Source: Paratinospora sagittata (lineage: Eukaryota > Streptophyta > Magnoliopsida > Ranunculales > Menispermaceae). From it: 64,000 nucleotides of DNA. The position numbers and the translations under genes are program-made. The stretch's first letter is position 1; each line of letters opens with the position of its first letter. Positions 1 to 11,801 of this stretch are shown here, in pieces. The notes beneath the pieces were generated by a model. The model ran no database searches. It was not told where the DNA came from and was given only the letters and a program-made list of their open reading frames with translations. Location of the stretch: the NCBI GenBank assembly GCA_035771175.1, contig CM069602.1, forward strand, positions 12,113,116-12,177,115, given 5' to 3'.

Positions 1-1490
1 AAAGACCAAGGGAAACTCAAATGCCAATGGTCCATCCACAAACTACCTACCTTCTTGAAAAATCCAACATATTTCCTCTACCCACAACCCAAACAATAGG
101 GTCATTGCTCATTCTAGAGATGCCCTCCAAATGTCAAGCTAGAATGAACTAGGCTTGTCAACTGCCTTATCATAATTAAATATAAAGCTTAAAAATTGCC
201 TCTCCAATGTACTGTCATACCCCTTAAAAAGTAAAAAACCGAATATGCGTACCCAAGAAAGCCAGTTGACAAAACCACTACAAAGAATTGAGGATTAAAG
301 TCTATAATTTAGGAGAATTTTGGCCTAAGCAAAAGGAAACAGAAGTCAATGTCTACCAAGCATAGGACACACAAATCACACCATGCTATAAAAACCAACC
401 AATTATCCCAATTGCCACACAAGATATCCCAAACACACATAAGACACAGGGCTCGAGGTACACAAAGGACCACACTTGGTACACTCTGACATCACCACCG
501 ACAGCTACCGAGCCCACACCTAACAATTGTTGCACACCATCACTGTAACACCCATGCCCAGTCATACCGCCCATCATGTTATCATGACAATGCCCATTAC
601 CAGACCATGTCTCACCCATCCTTGTACCAACACTTGGGAATAGGTAGGAGCAATACGTGGCCAACCCCTAATACTATAATAAAAAAGGATTGTTTTTCTT
701 TTGCATCTTTGGCAACCCTAATACTATAATCAAAGGTTTTGCTCCTAAAATTAGGATTTATACCAACCCCATTCTCTCCATACCTTATCTAACTTAAGCA
801 TCAGAAGGTCTTGACAAATCAGCGTCCCACCAAGTCGTTGCCAAGCCCACCTCACTCATCCAAGTTCATTCAGACAGTTACTTGAACAGACATGTGCCTA
901 CCTTTGCTTAACTAAAATATATGCATCAGTTGACCCTTGTCAAAATTGGTTGAAACATCTATCATGCTAATCCAAACGCAATGAATTGCAACATTCAAAG
1001 ATTCATTTGAGTCATTGAAACAATTTCACAACCAAGTTATAATTAAATATTCGAACAAATTATTGAGGTGAGTAGACTATGCCTCCCAATTAGTTTAAAT
1101 CTCTCTAGTTAAAGGATGTTATGATGTTTTAGAATGGGTGCAGGGTCAAGTATTCATTTGGCTTGGAATGAGACTTTTTAGGAGATAGAGTTGAAGAACA
1201 TGGAATGATTGACTGATCCCAATAACTTTGTTATAAAGGTTGTTCCCCCTTGTTCTTGATTCTACCTTTTGGGTGGAGGCAAATAGGCATTGCCCCTGAG
1301 AGATTTTGCCAATCATTCTCATGCGATTTTTATAAAGATAAAAATAAACAAACTTTAACCAATTAAAGATGTCATTCAAACATGGATTATCTCAAGGGGT
1401 ACTAGATCAAGGAGAAGCCTACATGCTTCAAGCTAGATTATTGACAAATAAAGTCAACTATGTATAACGACAAATACAAATGATGCAAAG
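1..1490. other. non-coding AT-rich flank
   Basis: I see no gene here. The short open frames have no recognisable domain and a base composition like their surroundings. If the RING-type locus at 6.9-7.3 kb is intact and continues off the window, this stretch would be part of its intron. Confidence 0.5.
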
Positions 1491-1510
1491 TTTAAGATAA
1501 ACCATAACCC

Positions 1511-1576
1511 GATCTTCGTAATAGAAGAGACATTTGGCGATAAGCTTGTGCCTATTTGGAGGGATCATCATAAATG
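1511..1576 (-). pseudogene. atpA: chloroplast atpA fragment
   Basis: Read on the minus strand, the sequence matches the region of the plastid ATP synthase alpha subunit that encodes IYDDPSKQ followed by AYRQMSLLLRR. A one-base deletion after the DDPS codons puts the second half in another frame. About 66 bp are recognisable. The residues fit the plastid protein better than mitochondrial atp1, which has DLSKQ at this place. Confidence 0.75.
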
Positions 1577-2078
1577 ATTTCGCATAAAAACAAGCTCGTT
1601 CTAAAAAAATAAAAAAAAGCGAAATCTTAGCCATTTGTAGATGGAGCTTCAATACAAGCGTCGTGCTGCTAGGCGAAGAGGTGGAGTGTTGCACCTTAGA
1701 TGGCGAGAGTCTAGCAACTCAGTAACAGATTGCTTCTTCCAAAGCACGCCCCATTCGTTTTGCTCACAACAATCCACTGCTATGAAAAACACCATTGGAT
1801 TTCAAAGTAGCACGATTGGGGGTATCGAGAATGGATTGAAATGTAATAATATCGATTCATACAGAAGAAAGGGTTCGCTGCTCTACTCCGGGTAAAAATA
1901 TGCCCAATTTCGATTTGCACATATAGGACAAAGGGTCCCAAATACCACTTTTTTATTTTAATTTGTTTCGTGTCTATTCGGATTGATCGGTACTCTTATA
2001 ACCTTATCTGGATATATATCCATGGGATATGCTGCTATAGAAATCAAATTGTTTGCATCAATCCAATGACTTCGAAAG

Positions 2079-2125
2079 AGTTGAACGAGGAGCCGTATGA
2101 GGTAAAAATATCATGTACGGTTATT
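2079..2125 (+). other. group II intron domain V-like fragment
   Basis: The block GAGCCGTATGAGG, followed by an A-rich linker and ATGTACGGTT, is the domain V hairpin of plastid group II introns. The linker carries substitutions compared with the inverted copy at 2376-2418. The parent intron cannot be fixed from this length. Confidence 0.6.
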
Positions 2126-2299
2126 GAAAGAGTTAATAGATCCACCATTTCGGAAATCTCTCTTCTTATTCAAAATCGTGGCGCAACGTGCATCAAAGAT
2201 ACAGTCATCGATTCTCCCAAGAGGTCACAATTACCGCAATCAAACATATTCATAAATTATGTTGATTGTGTGATGGACTCCCCTGAAAAAACATTGGCG

Positions 2300-2418
2300 C
2301 AGAGTCTGATTTTTTGGGGGTGATAGTGGAAAAGTTGATAGAACATATCGGTCACCCTTATTGTCACTCTACAGAACCGTACATGAGATTTTCACCTCAT
2401 ACGGCTCCTCGTTCGAAG
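2300..2418 (-). pseudogene. rps12: plastid rps12 exon 2 start plus intron domain V/VI
   Basis: On the minus strand a group II domain V block (rc of 2376-2418) is followed by a short intron tail. Then comes the start of rps12 exon 2, encoding ITPKK and neighbouring residues. The proline after KK is altered, and a few bases are inserted in the domain VI region. It is non-functional and part of the plastid-derived patch. Confidence 0.75.
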
Positions 2419-2636
2419 GATTGGTCGACGAAATATTAATCGAAGACTGAATCTTGATATACCTTAAAACATTACATTTTTGTTACCACAAGATATATTG
2501 GCAGTTGCGGATCAACGGAAGAGGCTAGGTTAATTGAAAGATGGTTATCGGTTCAAGGACGCAACGTGACCTTGCTTTCAATTGGAACATGAAAACGTGA
2601 TTGAATAGGTCCTAGTTGCTCTTTGGGACGCACGAC

Positions 2637-2688
2637 GGGCTATTAGCTCAATGGTAGAGCGTGCGCCTGATAATTGCGTTGTTGTGCT
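2637..2688 (+). pseudogene. trnI-GAU: chloroplast trnI-GAU 5' exon fragment
   Basis: The block GGGCTATTAGCTCA, followed by GGTAGAGCG, the anticodon arm with TGATAATTGCG and the start of the intron, matches the 5' half of plastid trnI-GAU. The plastid spacer bases CACGACG sit directly upstream. Several substitutions are present, similarity stops shortly after 2688, and no 3' half follows. Confidence 0.85.
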
Positions 2689-3572
2689 TTGGCATGTTTC
2701 TAATCCACAATTTTAGCTTGCATCAAACCTTCATTTCACGTAATCGAAATTGCAATTAAAATCACTAAATCACACAATTCACAATTGAATCAGTGAATCA
2801 TACTATTCACAATTTGATTCAACAGAGTTTCAACTCGAGATCATAAATTGTTATATCTTTGAAATTTGAATAGTAATTGACTTAGTTTAATCAAATCAAA
2901 TCAGTAATGAATCAAATTGAATTGGTCCTAATCACTTGTTGAATTGGTTTGAATTGTAGCCAAAGAAACAACAATGCCCTTAAAGTTAAAACCATACGGA
3001 TACTTTAGACATACATTTATGATTCACATCTATGTTGTGAATTTTACAATTCACCAATCCAACAATTCAAGTCACCAAGAAATATGAAGCAAATGCATCA
3101 TAATCTAGCATCCTTTCTTTCCACTTTTTAAACTTTTCTTACAACATCCCAATCTCTTTTTTGGATGAAACACTCCTTTTTGTTCTTGAGGATGGATTCT
3201 CCATCACTTCCAACAATCTAGGGGCCCATTTGCAAGCTAATGTAGAAATTTCAATATTATCTTTCAGTTTTTAAAATCAAAGATCCTCTAAATAACATAA
3301 TGTTCAGTTGGATGGTTTTCGAAAAAACTTGAACAAGTGTTTCAACACAATCCCAAAAATTTGTGAGGAGAAAAAGTTGTTTTCTTAGAATTCTAAACGA
3401 GAACTCTTAAAACTGTCTTTTAAAATTTATTTTTGAGTTCTTTTTTGAGTGGTGAACAAAAAGGTCAAAAATGAAATATATAACTACTTGTAATATAAAT
3501 GTAGGCTTAGCCATTGATAAAGGCTAGAGCAGCGTGGAGGAAGCAGATTATGTAACTGATCTCATGTAGTTT

Positions 3573-3690
3573 TTTTTAGAAGATACAATGTTAGTAGTTA
3601 CTAGTTAGTTGTATAACCAGCTTCATTATCAAATAGCACTTTCAGGGAGGTATTAGGCCTGTTCTACATAACACACTCCCAAGAAGGGAG
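3573..3690 (-). repeat. diverged tRNA-type SINE remnant
   Basis: The stretch reading TTTAGAAGATACAATGTTAG and on through GGGAGGTATTAGGC is the same body as the SINE at 58417-58634 in the KH gene intron, in the same orientation. The tRNA-like head is not recognisable, so this copy is older or truncated. Confidence 0.6.
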
Positions 3691-4976
3691 GAAGCGCCTG
3701 AAAGACAAGGCAAGTAGACCACTATTTCAGGAAACCCTCCCCTTTTTGTCATTTTCAATCATTTGAAGCAAGTTGATAGGGAGCTCCAGTGAAGACAAGA
3801 TGGATTCTTCTTCAAATTGCTGAAATGAGGCCAAGAATTAACCTCTTTATAGCAATACCTATACTGGAATTCCAAACCTTGGAAAGACTTGAGAATTGTC
3901 ATCTTCAAGGGAATAACACGCCAAGGTCAATCAAACTTTCCATTGAAATTTGGCCAGCCAAATTGGAATTGCTATGGAAAATTAACTTATGAATTCCAGC
4001 TAAATTATTTCTAAAAAAACTCTGCAGGTGAGAAAATCTCACTATTGCTGGTCCATTTTACGTGAAAAAAGGTCTACAAGAAGAGAGAAGATGGAAACTT
4101 CACATTCTTAAAGTCAGATTTTCTTAATGGGAAAGAAATATTTCCACCATCCTAAGAATGAAAACTTTGAGATATTTGATAGAAAGAAAAAAGTAAGAAT
4201 TAGAATTCTCAAGAAAATGAGTGTTATCAAACACATAAAATACGGCATTTTCACACACAAAAAAAAGTACTACAATTTCTCAAGAAAAATCTATTTTCCA
4301 AGCTATCAAACAAGACCTTAAAGATGTTGAGAAATAGTATAAGCCAACAATGGGCAGTGGAAGTCCTAAACCCTGAAGGATCAGCTGATCCAATACAAGT
4401 TTAAAGAAGTAAAATAATTTACATAATATGTAAATTTGTGAAAATAGCATTAACAAATAGATAAAAATGATGAAGGCCCAATGATAATTATAGCAAGCAT
4501 GTTCATTGGTGCCTAAGGAAGTGAAACAAGAAATTAAAGACTAGAGAAAGCAAGGAGGATTGAAAAAATACGTTGTTCACAACATTTTGAGCAAGCTATT
4601 AATAGGCGAGATATTTTGAATAAGATTTCGTAGCAAAGATGTAGAATCTAGTCTCGAGATGATTATAAAGGACTTCCTCCAAACTATAGTAAAGGTCTCA
4701 TTTATGCCATCTATAGGTATTGGAAGCTCTACTGACCATTGGTTTTTCTTTTTTCTTTTTTTTTCTTCTCTCCCTTTTGTAGATGATGATGATGGAGTTG
4801 GGACTAATGCTAGACTTGTGAGTGCAAATGAAAATAATGAGACTAGGAAGGGCAAGAGTGAGAGACATTGATGAAATCAAGAGAACTCAAGGAACAGGTG
4901 TAGATTATAGTTGATTTTTCCATGACAATACACTTGCATTTAATAGATCCCAAAGCCTTCTTTAACTAATATTTTC

Positions 4977-5369
4977 TTTTTTTGAGGAGAAACAAAGATG
5001 ATTACATTATTTAACTATTAAATTGTCGTACATGTATGAAGTCAAGCACCAGTGGCGCTTATCATGCTGAAGCATTACAACCATAAGACTATATCTTACA
5101 CACATAAACAACTTAACACCAACAGCTAGTCCTCACATTACCTAACATGAAGCAAACAATTTGACCAACTAAGAGACCAATCCGACAGTGACAGGCCCTT
5201 CACCATGGAAGAAGCAAAAGCCCATGTATTGGCCATAAATTTAATTTCTTCCCATACTTGAGCCCCCTCTTTGGATGCATTATTGAAAACTCTACTATTT
5301 CGTTCCAGCCATATGGACCATAATGTTGCAAATGCCACAATTCTGCCCACTTCCTTTTGTACCCCCAAT
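4977..5369 (-). mobile_element. 5'-truncated LINE (L1-type) 3' end with 17-bp TSD
   Basis: A 17-bp direct repeat CTTTAACTAATATTTTC at 4960-4976 and 5370-5386 brackets this insert. Inside, the minus strand encodes the extreme C-terminus of a plant LINE ORF2: ATLWSIWLERNSRVFN, typical of the region after the zf-RVT domain, then a stop and a short 3' UTR. The tail is a short A-rich run at the low-coordinate end. Only about 390 bp were copied, so it is inactive. Confidence 0.9.
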
Positions 5370-5469
5370 CTTTAACTAATATTTTCAACAATTAAGAAGC
5401 ATATGGTCATGGTCAAGCTACTATCATGCACATTTTGTGTACATGAATTTTGAAAAGATGAAGATCAAA

Positions 5470-5645
5470 GATGAAAGGCAGGTCATGGCTCAATAATTGA
5501 GGTTGCTTCATTGTGGCCTATAGGTCACAGGTTCAAATCCAAAAACAACCTTTTCAATATAGAGGTAAAGCTATGTACATCATCCCTTCCCAAACCCCGC
5601 AATGGCAATGGCAAGAGTCTCGTGAATTAGATACACCCTATTTTG
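5470..5645 (+). mobile_element. Au-type tRNA-derived SINE
   Basis: A Pol III box A-like stretch (ATGGCTCAATAATTGAGG) is followed by a canonical box B, GGTTCAAATCC. Next comes the body I associate with the Au SINE family: AAACAACCTTTTCAATA, GGTAAAGCTATGTACAT, CCCTTCCCAAACCCCGCAATGG, and a 3' end resembling the GCCTCGTGCACTGGGTACG consensus. No coding capacity. The family assignment is from memory of the consensus. Confidence 0.8.
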
Positions 5646-5649
5646 AAGA

Positions 5650-6920
5650 CCAACGATGCTTTAAGAGAATATGAGAAAATTTTGGTTAAGGTTAGAATCA
5701 CAATAATGTCTAATGGTTGGAGAGGAATTTGTGGTCGGCATTTGATTAAATTTAAAAGTAGCAAGCCACAAGAATAATGTTCTTGAGGTCAATTAAAGTG
5801 TATCTAATACAATCAAAAACCATAGTTTGTTGGAAACGCTATTAGATGGCACTGTGGGGTAAGTTAGAGGGGAGCATGTACTAGAAATTGGGATTAATAT
5901 TGTGTTCAACAACCAGGAGAAGAGGAAAGATAGTGTTGGATACCCTGCAGCCTTTTGCATTGACCAAAGCTAGGCAAGCCAAGAAGATTGGAAAGTTGTC
6001 CCAACACGCATTAGCATTAGAAAAAAAAAAAAAGCAGCACTCATTTGCCCAATTGTCACTAAATTTACAACTGCTTATTTCACTTCAAATAGCATATTGC
6101 ACAGTAGGCAACCTTTGGAGGCAACGTTAATTTTACAAGAGTTGAAAGCATGAGCCAATGAACTTGAGGCTAGGTAGCAAGACAAACATTTTAACCCAAC
6201 GTCACATCTGTCGTGGTCTATAAAACCTTCGGACAGAGAAATAAGGATATTTGATTAAAAAAAAAATTGATTCACTAAATTTACCGACAGGTTTTATTTA
6301 TGAAGCAATGGATGCATTCAAAGAAGAGATTGATGAAAATGGGACTTTCAATTACATGGGATTTTTCAAACTCAATTGCTTAGTTGATCAAATGATTTCG
6401 TACATCTCTCCTCTAGAACATAGGTATTAACTATAGGCTCAAATATTTTCTCCTAAGTTATTCTTGACCATCCACCCTATTTAAATATTAGATATGTATT
6501 ATGGAATTAATGGCACATCTTAGTCTCTCAATGCTACAGACTGAGAATTTTGCAATGTTTACAATAGATAGTTGACTCTTCCCATGAATACTGAAATCTC
6601 AAAGATTAAGAAAGAATTGTGAAATTGGTCAGATACAATATGAGCTAATAGAATTCTTAGCATGAACTTATGCCTGCTTCTCAATCTCCACCTTCATCAA
6701 AATGTGAAACTTGGATTTTCACAACATGCAAAGGTTGACTGGGATTAACATCATAATTTTACCATGTTGTCAACTTGTCACTGCGAATTCTAAACACAAT
6801 AAGCACAAATAGAAAATGGAAAAGATATGGCGGGAACAGTATCATCTGAAAGCTAGTACAATCAGCTGGTGGTTGATGAATGAAAAAAAAAGGAACAAGA
6901 TAAAAGAAGAAATGTTGAAT
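5650..6920. other. non-coding stretch
   Basis: No gene or recognisable repeat is visible. The open frame near 5888-6130 has no domain resemblance. If the RING-type exon just above is part of a functional gene, this would be its first intron. Confidence 0.45.
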
Positions 6921-6927
6921 GAAGTAC

Positions 6928-7317
6928 CTCTAATTGTTCCAGAAACATAATCATCGATGGTAACTCCTTTTGTTGGTGTTGAAGTCCATTGGTGGGTCTG
7001 GAAACTGTCAGATGGACTGCTAAAATATGAACCAGCACCGTCAGAGGCAGGATGATTCAGGAAATGGTCATTTCTCACAGATGCCCCGCTTTCTTTACTG
7101 TTTGATGAGATAGAAGACCCATAAAGCTGAATGCCACTAAGTGATCCATATGGCAGCTCTTCAGGCTGGAGTCTATGTTCCCATGTCCGTGATAGGGGAG
7201 GTGAGAAGCTTGTATTAGTTCGCCAGTAAGGTTCATGGGGACCCATGGACCACTCTCTGCTGGCTGCATGGGAACCATGTGGCCTAGCAGCCACACAACA
7301 AAGCGACCCCGTTTTAG
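6928..7317 (-). pseudogene. first coding exon of a RING-finger-like protein, start codon ACG
   Basis: The minus strand from 7312 encodes a long conserved-looking N-terminus. Marker segments are GSLCCVAARPHGS, SREWSMGPHEPYWRTNTSFS, an LYGSS segment and, before the exon end, TIDDYVSGTIR. It resembles the N-terminus of a plant RING/U-box protein family whose RING lies far downstream; this is from memory, moderate confidence. The expected initiator ATG before GSLCC reads ACG (7312-7310). A splice acceptor (CATAG) precedes the exon and a GAG|GTAC donor follows at 6928/6927. The next in-frame ATG is at 7246, inside the conserved stretch. No later exon is recognisable between 6927 and 1. The locus may be a 5' gene fragment, a gene with non-AUG initiation, or one with a very long intron. 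Confidence 0.6.
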
Positions 7318-7329
7318 CTATGTTTTATG

Positions 7330-8690
7330 TAACTATCTGTAAACAGTAGCTTCACTTTTGACCTCCTTCAACACTTCAGGATTAAATCACAACATACGGT
7401 TAATCTCCCAAATACAACATTAGTGATATGTTACACACAATCAATACTAAAACTAGCTTTCTCTTCAGGTAGAGAAGTTAAAACAAATTCAAGTCACAGA
7501 GACAAGAATCTGCAAAAATCCATACTTTGTATAAATAAAAACCCACTGAAATAATCCATTAACAGTGGAAATAACAATTTCAACATTCAATACAAACTTC
7601 CTCACATGGTATCAATTTGAAGATCATATTTTGACACTTTTACCAGCATGACAATAAGTCAGCATTTATCTTGAATGTCTTGGGAGTCTTATTGAATAGG
7701 CCATACAGTAATGGAAAGACCTAGCATGAAGCAATAAATAAACCGTTTAGTTACTCATTAGAATCATCACATAATTAAAAAAACAACTCTAAAACCAATT
7801 CATGTGAAACTTCGTAAATGTTACGGAAGTATACAATGGAACACAGTATAAAATGAACATAAAAACGAAAAACCATTTTGAAAAGAAACATGGTCCAAAA
7901 AAACGAATCACATTAAAAAAACACACCAAGACAATTACACAAGAATTTGAGAACAAAGATGGTATACTTTATCCAGAAACTCATTCTCAGAGCAAAAAGT
8001 AGTTATGTTATGCTAGATAAATTCGGGCAATGAATAGGCTTCTTAACAACTTAATGGATTTGCTACTGATTCCTATGGACTAATCACCCAAAGTGCCTTC
8101 AATAATGAATAGAAACTCATATATTGACCTAAAGCCAAAACCAAAACCAAAACCAAAACAAAAGAAAGAGAAATGCAAAAGTGATGAATCTATTGGTACC
8201 CAAATAAAGAAATTTTAGTTTCAGCTGAAACACAGAAATTTTAGTTTCAGCTGAAACACAGAAAAATAAAATAAAAAATAAAAAATAAAATAAAATAAAA
8301 AAAACCAACACAAACAAGAAGACGATTTCTATAACCATATATGAAGAAATGAAAAACGTGAAAAAAGGGTAAACAAGTGCAGGTGCAGTAGTAGTATTAC
8401 GCGAAATTCACGAAGAAAGATCAAACCTTTATGACAGAAATCAAGAAAGGACTAAAGCGTCTAGAATCTCAGATGAAAAAAAAAAATTCAAACAAGAAGC
8501 AAACCAAAAGCATATTGCAGCATTTTGCGCATTCGAATGTAAAAAAAGAAACACGATGAAGCTGACATCGATATCAAAAAAATTCAACAAAAAAATATAT
8601 ACAAAACATAACAAAACCAATCTTAGAATCAATTACATCAAACCACAAGTGTAGCTTTCACATTATGATGGCTCAGAAAAAAAAAAAACC
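7330..8690 (-). other. probable 5' UTR intron of the RING-like locus
   Basis: AT-rich, no coding sequence. It lies between the coding exon ending in an acceptor at 7318 and a plausible leader exon upstream; GAAG followed by GT at about 8693 would serve as donor. It contains a short tandem duplication of an AAATTTTAGTTTCAGCTG unit near 8210-8262 and A-rich runs. Confidence 0.4.
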
Positions 8691-8770
8691 TTCATGAAGA
8701 AGAAGGGCTGAGATAAAGAAAATTACCAAATCCTTCAGAAAAAAAGAGAGTAACAGAGAGAGGTTGAACT

Positions 8771-8912
8771 GCTGTGTTATAATAATCAAATAGCAAAAGA
8801 GAAACCCTAATTTGTGGGAGAGAGGGAGAAGTAGGAAAGGTGCTGTGTTATAATAATCAAATAGCAAAAGAGAAACCCTAATTTGTGGGAGAGAGGGAGA
8901 AGTAGGAAAGGG
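8771..8912. repeat. 71-bp tandem duplication in presumed 5' leader
   Basis: Two head-to-tail copies (8771-8841 and 8842-8912) are almost identical. Each starts GCTGTGTTATAATAATCAAA and contains the telo-box AAACCCTAA and a GAGAGAGGGAGAAG purine tract. On the minus strand these read as TTAGGGTTT plus a pyrimidine tract, common in leaders of plant housekeeping genes. The block lies upstream of the RING-like exon and probably spans its transcription start. Confidence 0.85.
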
Positions 8913-9059
8913 GCTGGGGGGAGCAGGGGGGAGCTGGTGAGAGTGATTTACACCAAAAAGACAGGTGTTTTTGGTTCTCCCTCCTCTTTGCTTTACGGTA
9001 AGAGGGAAGCATATTCCATTTTTGCCCAAAACCTTTTTCATAAACCTTAACATGTCCTC

Positions 9060-11780
9060 TCAAAATTCAAAAAAATACACTTTTTGAAATACATTTTTGG
9101 CTCCTCTCTTTCAGATTTTTTTTTTTTTTCAATGATATCATTATATCCAAATATTTTGCTTTTTTTTAAGTTGTCTTTTTTTCTTTTTTTCTTTTTTTCT
9201 ATTTTTTTTAAACCGGTACGAAGATAAGTTGAACATCTGTTCAAATAGGGCACATTGTGCCTGGGTACATAAGTCACATATAAAAAATATTCTCACCGCA
9301 CTTATGTCATGAAGCGTAAAATACCTCTAGATAGGTTCCTTACCTACTCATCAAAGATCATTGGTGTGACTCAAACTTAACTTGCCATCTTACCGACTAG
9401 TCCCACCTTTAAAGACTTTTTTTTAAGTATTTTTATTTTTTTCAATACAATTAAGTAATACTTAGTAACCAGTACAATTTACCAACTAGTCCATCTTTTC
9501 AAGTACAATTAAGTAATACTTAGTAATTATAGCATGGAAGGAAGGTTTCCTTTTCACTACTTTTCTTTCTTTTTTTTGTTTTCCACTTACCTCATCATGT
9601 CTTAAGGTTTAAAAATACATTAGCATAATAACAATTTAATACCACCAATCAGATTAGTGCTTAGTGCAGTAAGAACACGAATTTTATTTCCATGAGATCA
9701 GAGTTTGAGTATCAAAGTAGACTTTTGTCTTTACAGTATAGGCGAGGCAGCACGATGCCAAGATCTTTGCCTAAGGTAAAACTTTTGTGTTGTGGTCATG
9801 TATGGAGATGTTGGACACCACACGGGTTCATCATTTTTAATTTTTTTGGTAATACAAATGGTGTTCTCAAGACCAACTTACATGTATCACAGACTAATCT
9901 ACTGAAAACAAATACAACTAACGAAATCTACCTCGACTATTTTTCTAATCAATTATACCTCCCATTTTATTTCCAAGTATACTTATAATTTCTAAAACAC
10001 CCAAACTAAATATGATTTTTTTTTCTTTTGCTTTTGAATCTTATAAACTACATTTGTGTAAAAGCTTGTTTATCAATATTTTCCGAGGAAAAACATTTTT
10101 TTTTATGATTAGGAACATAAAATGAATTCTTCTTGTGCAATGTTTGTAATTGGTGGATTTTCAAAGGTTCATCCAAATAGAACTTGAAGGGATTTCATGT
10201 CTCATTAATGCTTGTGTGAAAACTACAAAGTATGATACATACATCAAGTATCAACTGAGTTCCCATTATTATAAAATATAAATTAATATAAAAAATAAAA
10301 TAAAATAAAAAAAGTAATGAAATATAATATATTGATGGTTAGTAGCTAAAGATAAATTATAAACAATTGAATGAATAAAAATTTAATGGAGAGAAGTTGT
10401 TGAGCTAACAAGTGGTAGCTAAAGATAAATTATAAAGAATTGCTGTATCACAGCATCACCATAGAAAAAGGCTACACGGCAAGCATTTGATGAACAATGC
10501 AAAAGACAAGAAAATTAATGGGCTAACATGTGATCATTATTGACTATTTTAAATTAGTTAGTTATAATAGTATCGAATTATAAATTCTTTAAGAATATAA
10601 TATGAATTTGAAGAATTATATTAAAAGAACTCAATATAAAATCAGATATTTCGAAATATCAACCCTGTTGATTGGGAAAAGATTAAAATGTCAAGAGTTT
10701 ATAGTATAAAAAGTATGACATACAATATCTTTGAGGTCAATGATGAAGTGATTCTATCTTTTTCAAATCAATGTTAACAATAATAAGTTTATTTTATCTA
10801 AGTTGAACCCCAAAAATATGGCTAGGAAATCTTAAAATAGGCTACAAATATTTAAAAGGTAAAATGTCTTATAGATTAGTCAAAATGATTAATTTTTAAA
10901 TCACGATTTAATTAATTATTTATATGCAAGTTTTTAGAATTTTTTTATTATTATTAACATTATCAATTTAAAAGTTTGAGTATGAGCTCAAAGGTAGTTT
11001 GTAACCTTAAATCACTGACATTACGCATAAATTTTTAGAATTTATAATGTCAACCGAATTAAAAAAGCCTAAAACGCAAGAAATCTTTAGCGCAATAATT
11101 TAAAGACGAGTTATGCAAACTTTGCAGTTTGCCTTCAAGTCTCATTTACTTATTTTTAAAAAGGAAAAAAGATTAAAGTTGTGTGATAAAAATAATAAAA
11201 TGACAATAATACTAACTAGAATCCAAAAAAGACTATTTAAATACAGAGAAAAGAGGAAACATTAATAATATTACACATAATGATAGATATAGAAATGCCT
11301 CTCTAAATTTAGCAACTAATAGCAAGGTCTTGCAAACCTACATGAAACAATAGGTAACGAGGTCTGTTTAATATTCAATTTGAAAATCATTGGTAATTTC
11401 CAAGAAAATGGCCATCTGCAAGCTATAATTTTATTATATTTTTTTGTTAAAAAAGAAAAGAAAAAGAGGGCATTATTATAAGACAAGTAGCATTATGGAT
11501 TTACATAGAGCATTTGGTGGAAGCCATGTTCAAACAGGAAACTAGAAAGAAGATCCACTGCTTGTCATATAATGGTATGATCATCTCCATTTGATTATTC
11601 TAAAACTCAAAGAAGAGACAAGCTCAAATTATTGTTGGAGATTACAGAATTAAATTGCCCATATCTTTCCTTTTATTGTTTGGTCCTTTATGGTTGGATT
11701 ATGTGTTTTACATGTTTCACCACAACTCACCATTACTTTGAAAAGCTTCTCACATGTCTTCACAAAACTTAAGGCTCTGT
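9060..11780. other. intergenic region
   Basis: AT-rich sequence between two minus-strand loci. I see no gene. There are long T and A runs, and a short repeated unit (GTAGCTAAAGATAAATTATA) at about 10341 and 10411. Confidence 0.5.
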
Positions 11781-11801
11781 TTGATAATAAATTTAAAAGA
11801 T

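Larger units (their letters stand above)
1495..2690. other. plastid-derived nuclear insertion (NUPT), rearranged
   Basis: Several short blocks resemble chloroplast genes, but in an order and orientation not found in any plastome I know. They are an atpA piece (minus), two copies of a group II intron domain V (one on each strand), the rps12 intron/exon boundary (minus) and the 5' half of trnI-GAU (plus). All carry substitutions or frameshifts, so this is decayed nuclear plastid DNA. The stretch between 1620 and 1930 probably belongs to the same insertion, but I could not assign it to a gene. Confidence 0.75.

Noticed and set aside
386..664. 92-codon open frame on the minus strand
   Set aside because: No domain, no splice context, surrounded by non-coding DNA; length expected by chance.
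2637..2688. Functional tRNA-Ile gene
   Set aside because: Only the 5' half is present, with substitutions, followed by unrelated DNA.
8673..9053. 126-codon minus frame
   Set aside because: Low-complexity Leu/Phe/Pro translation of the pyrimidine-rich leader, including the 71-bp duplication; more likely 5' UTR.
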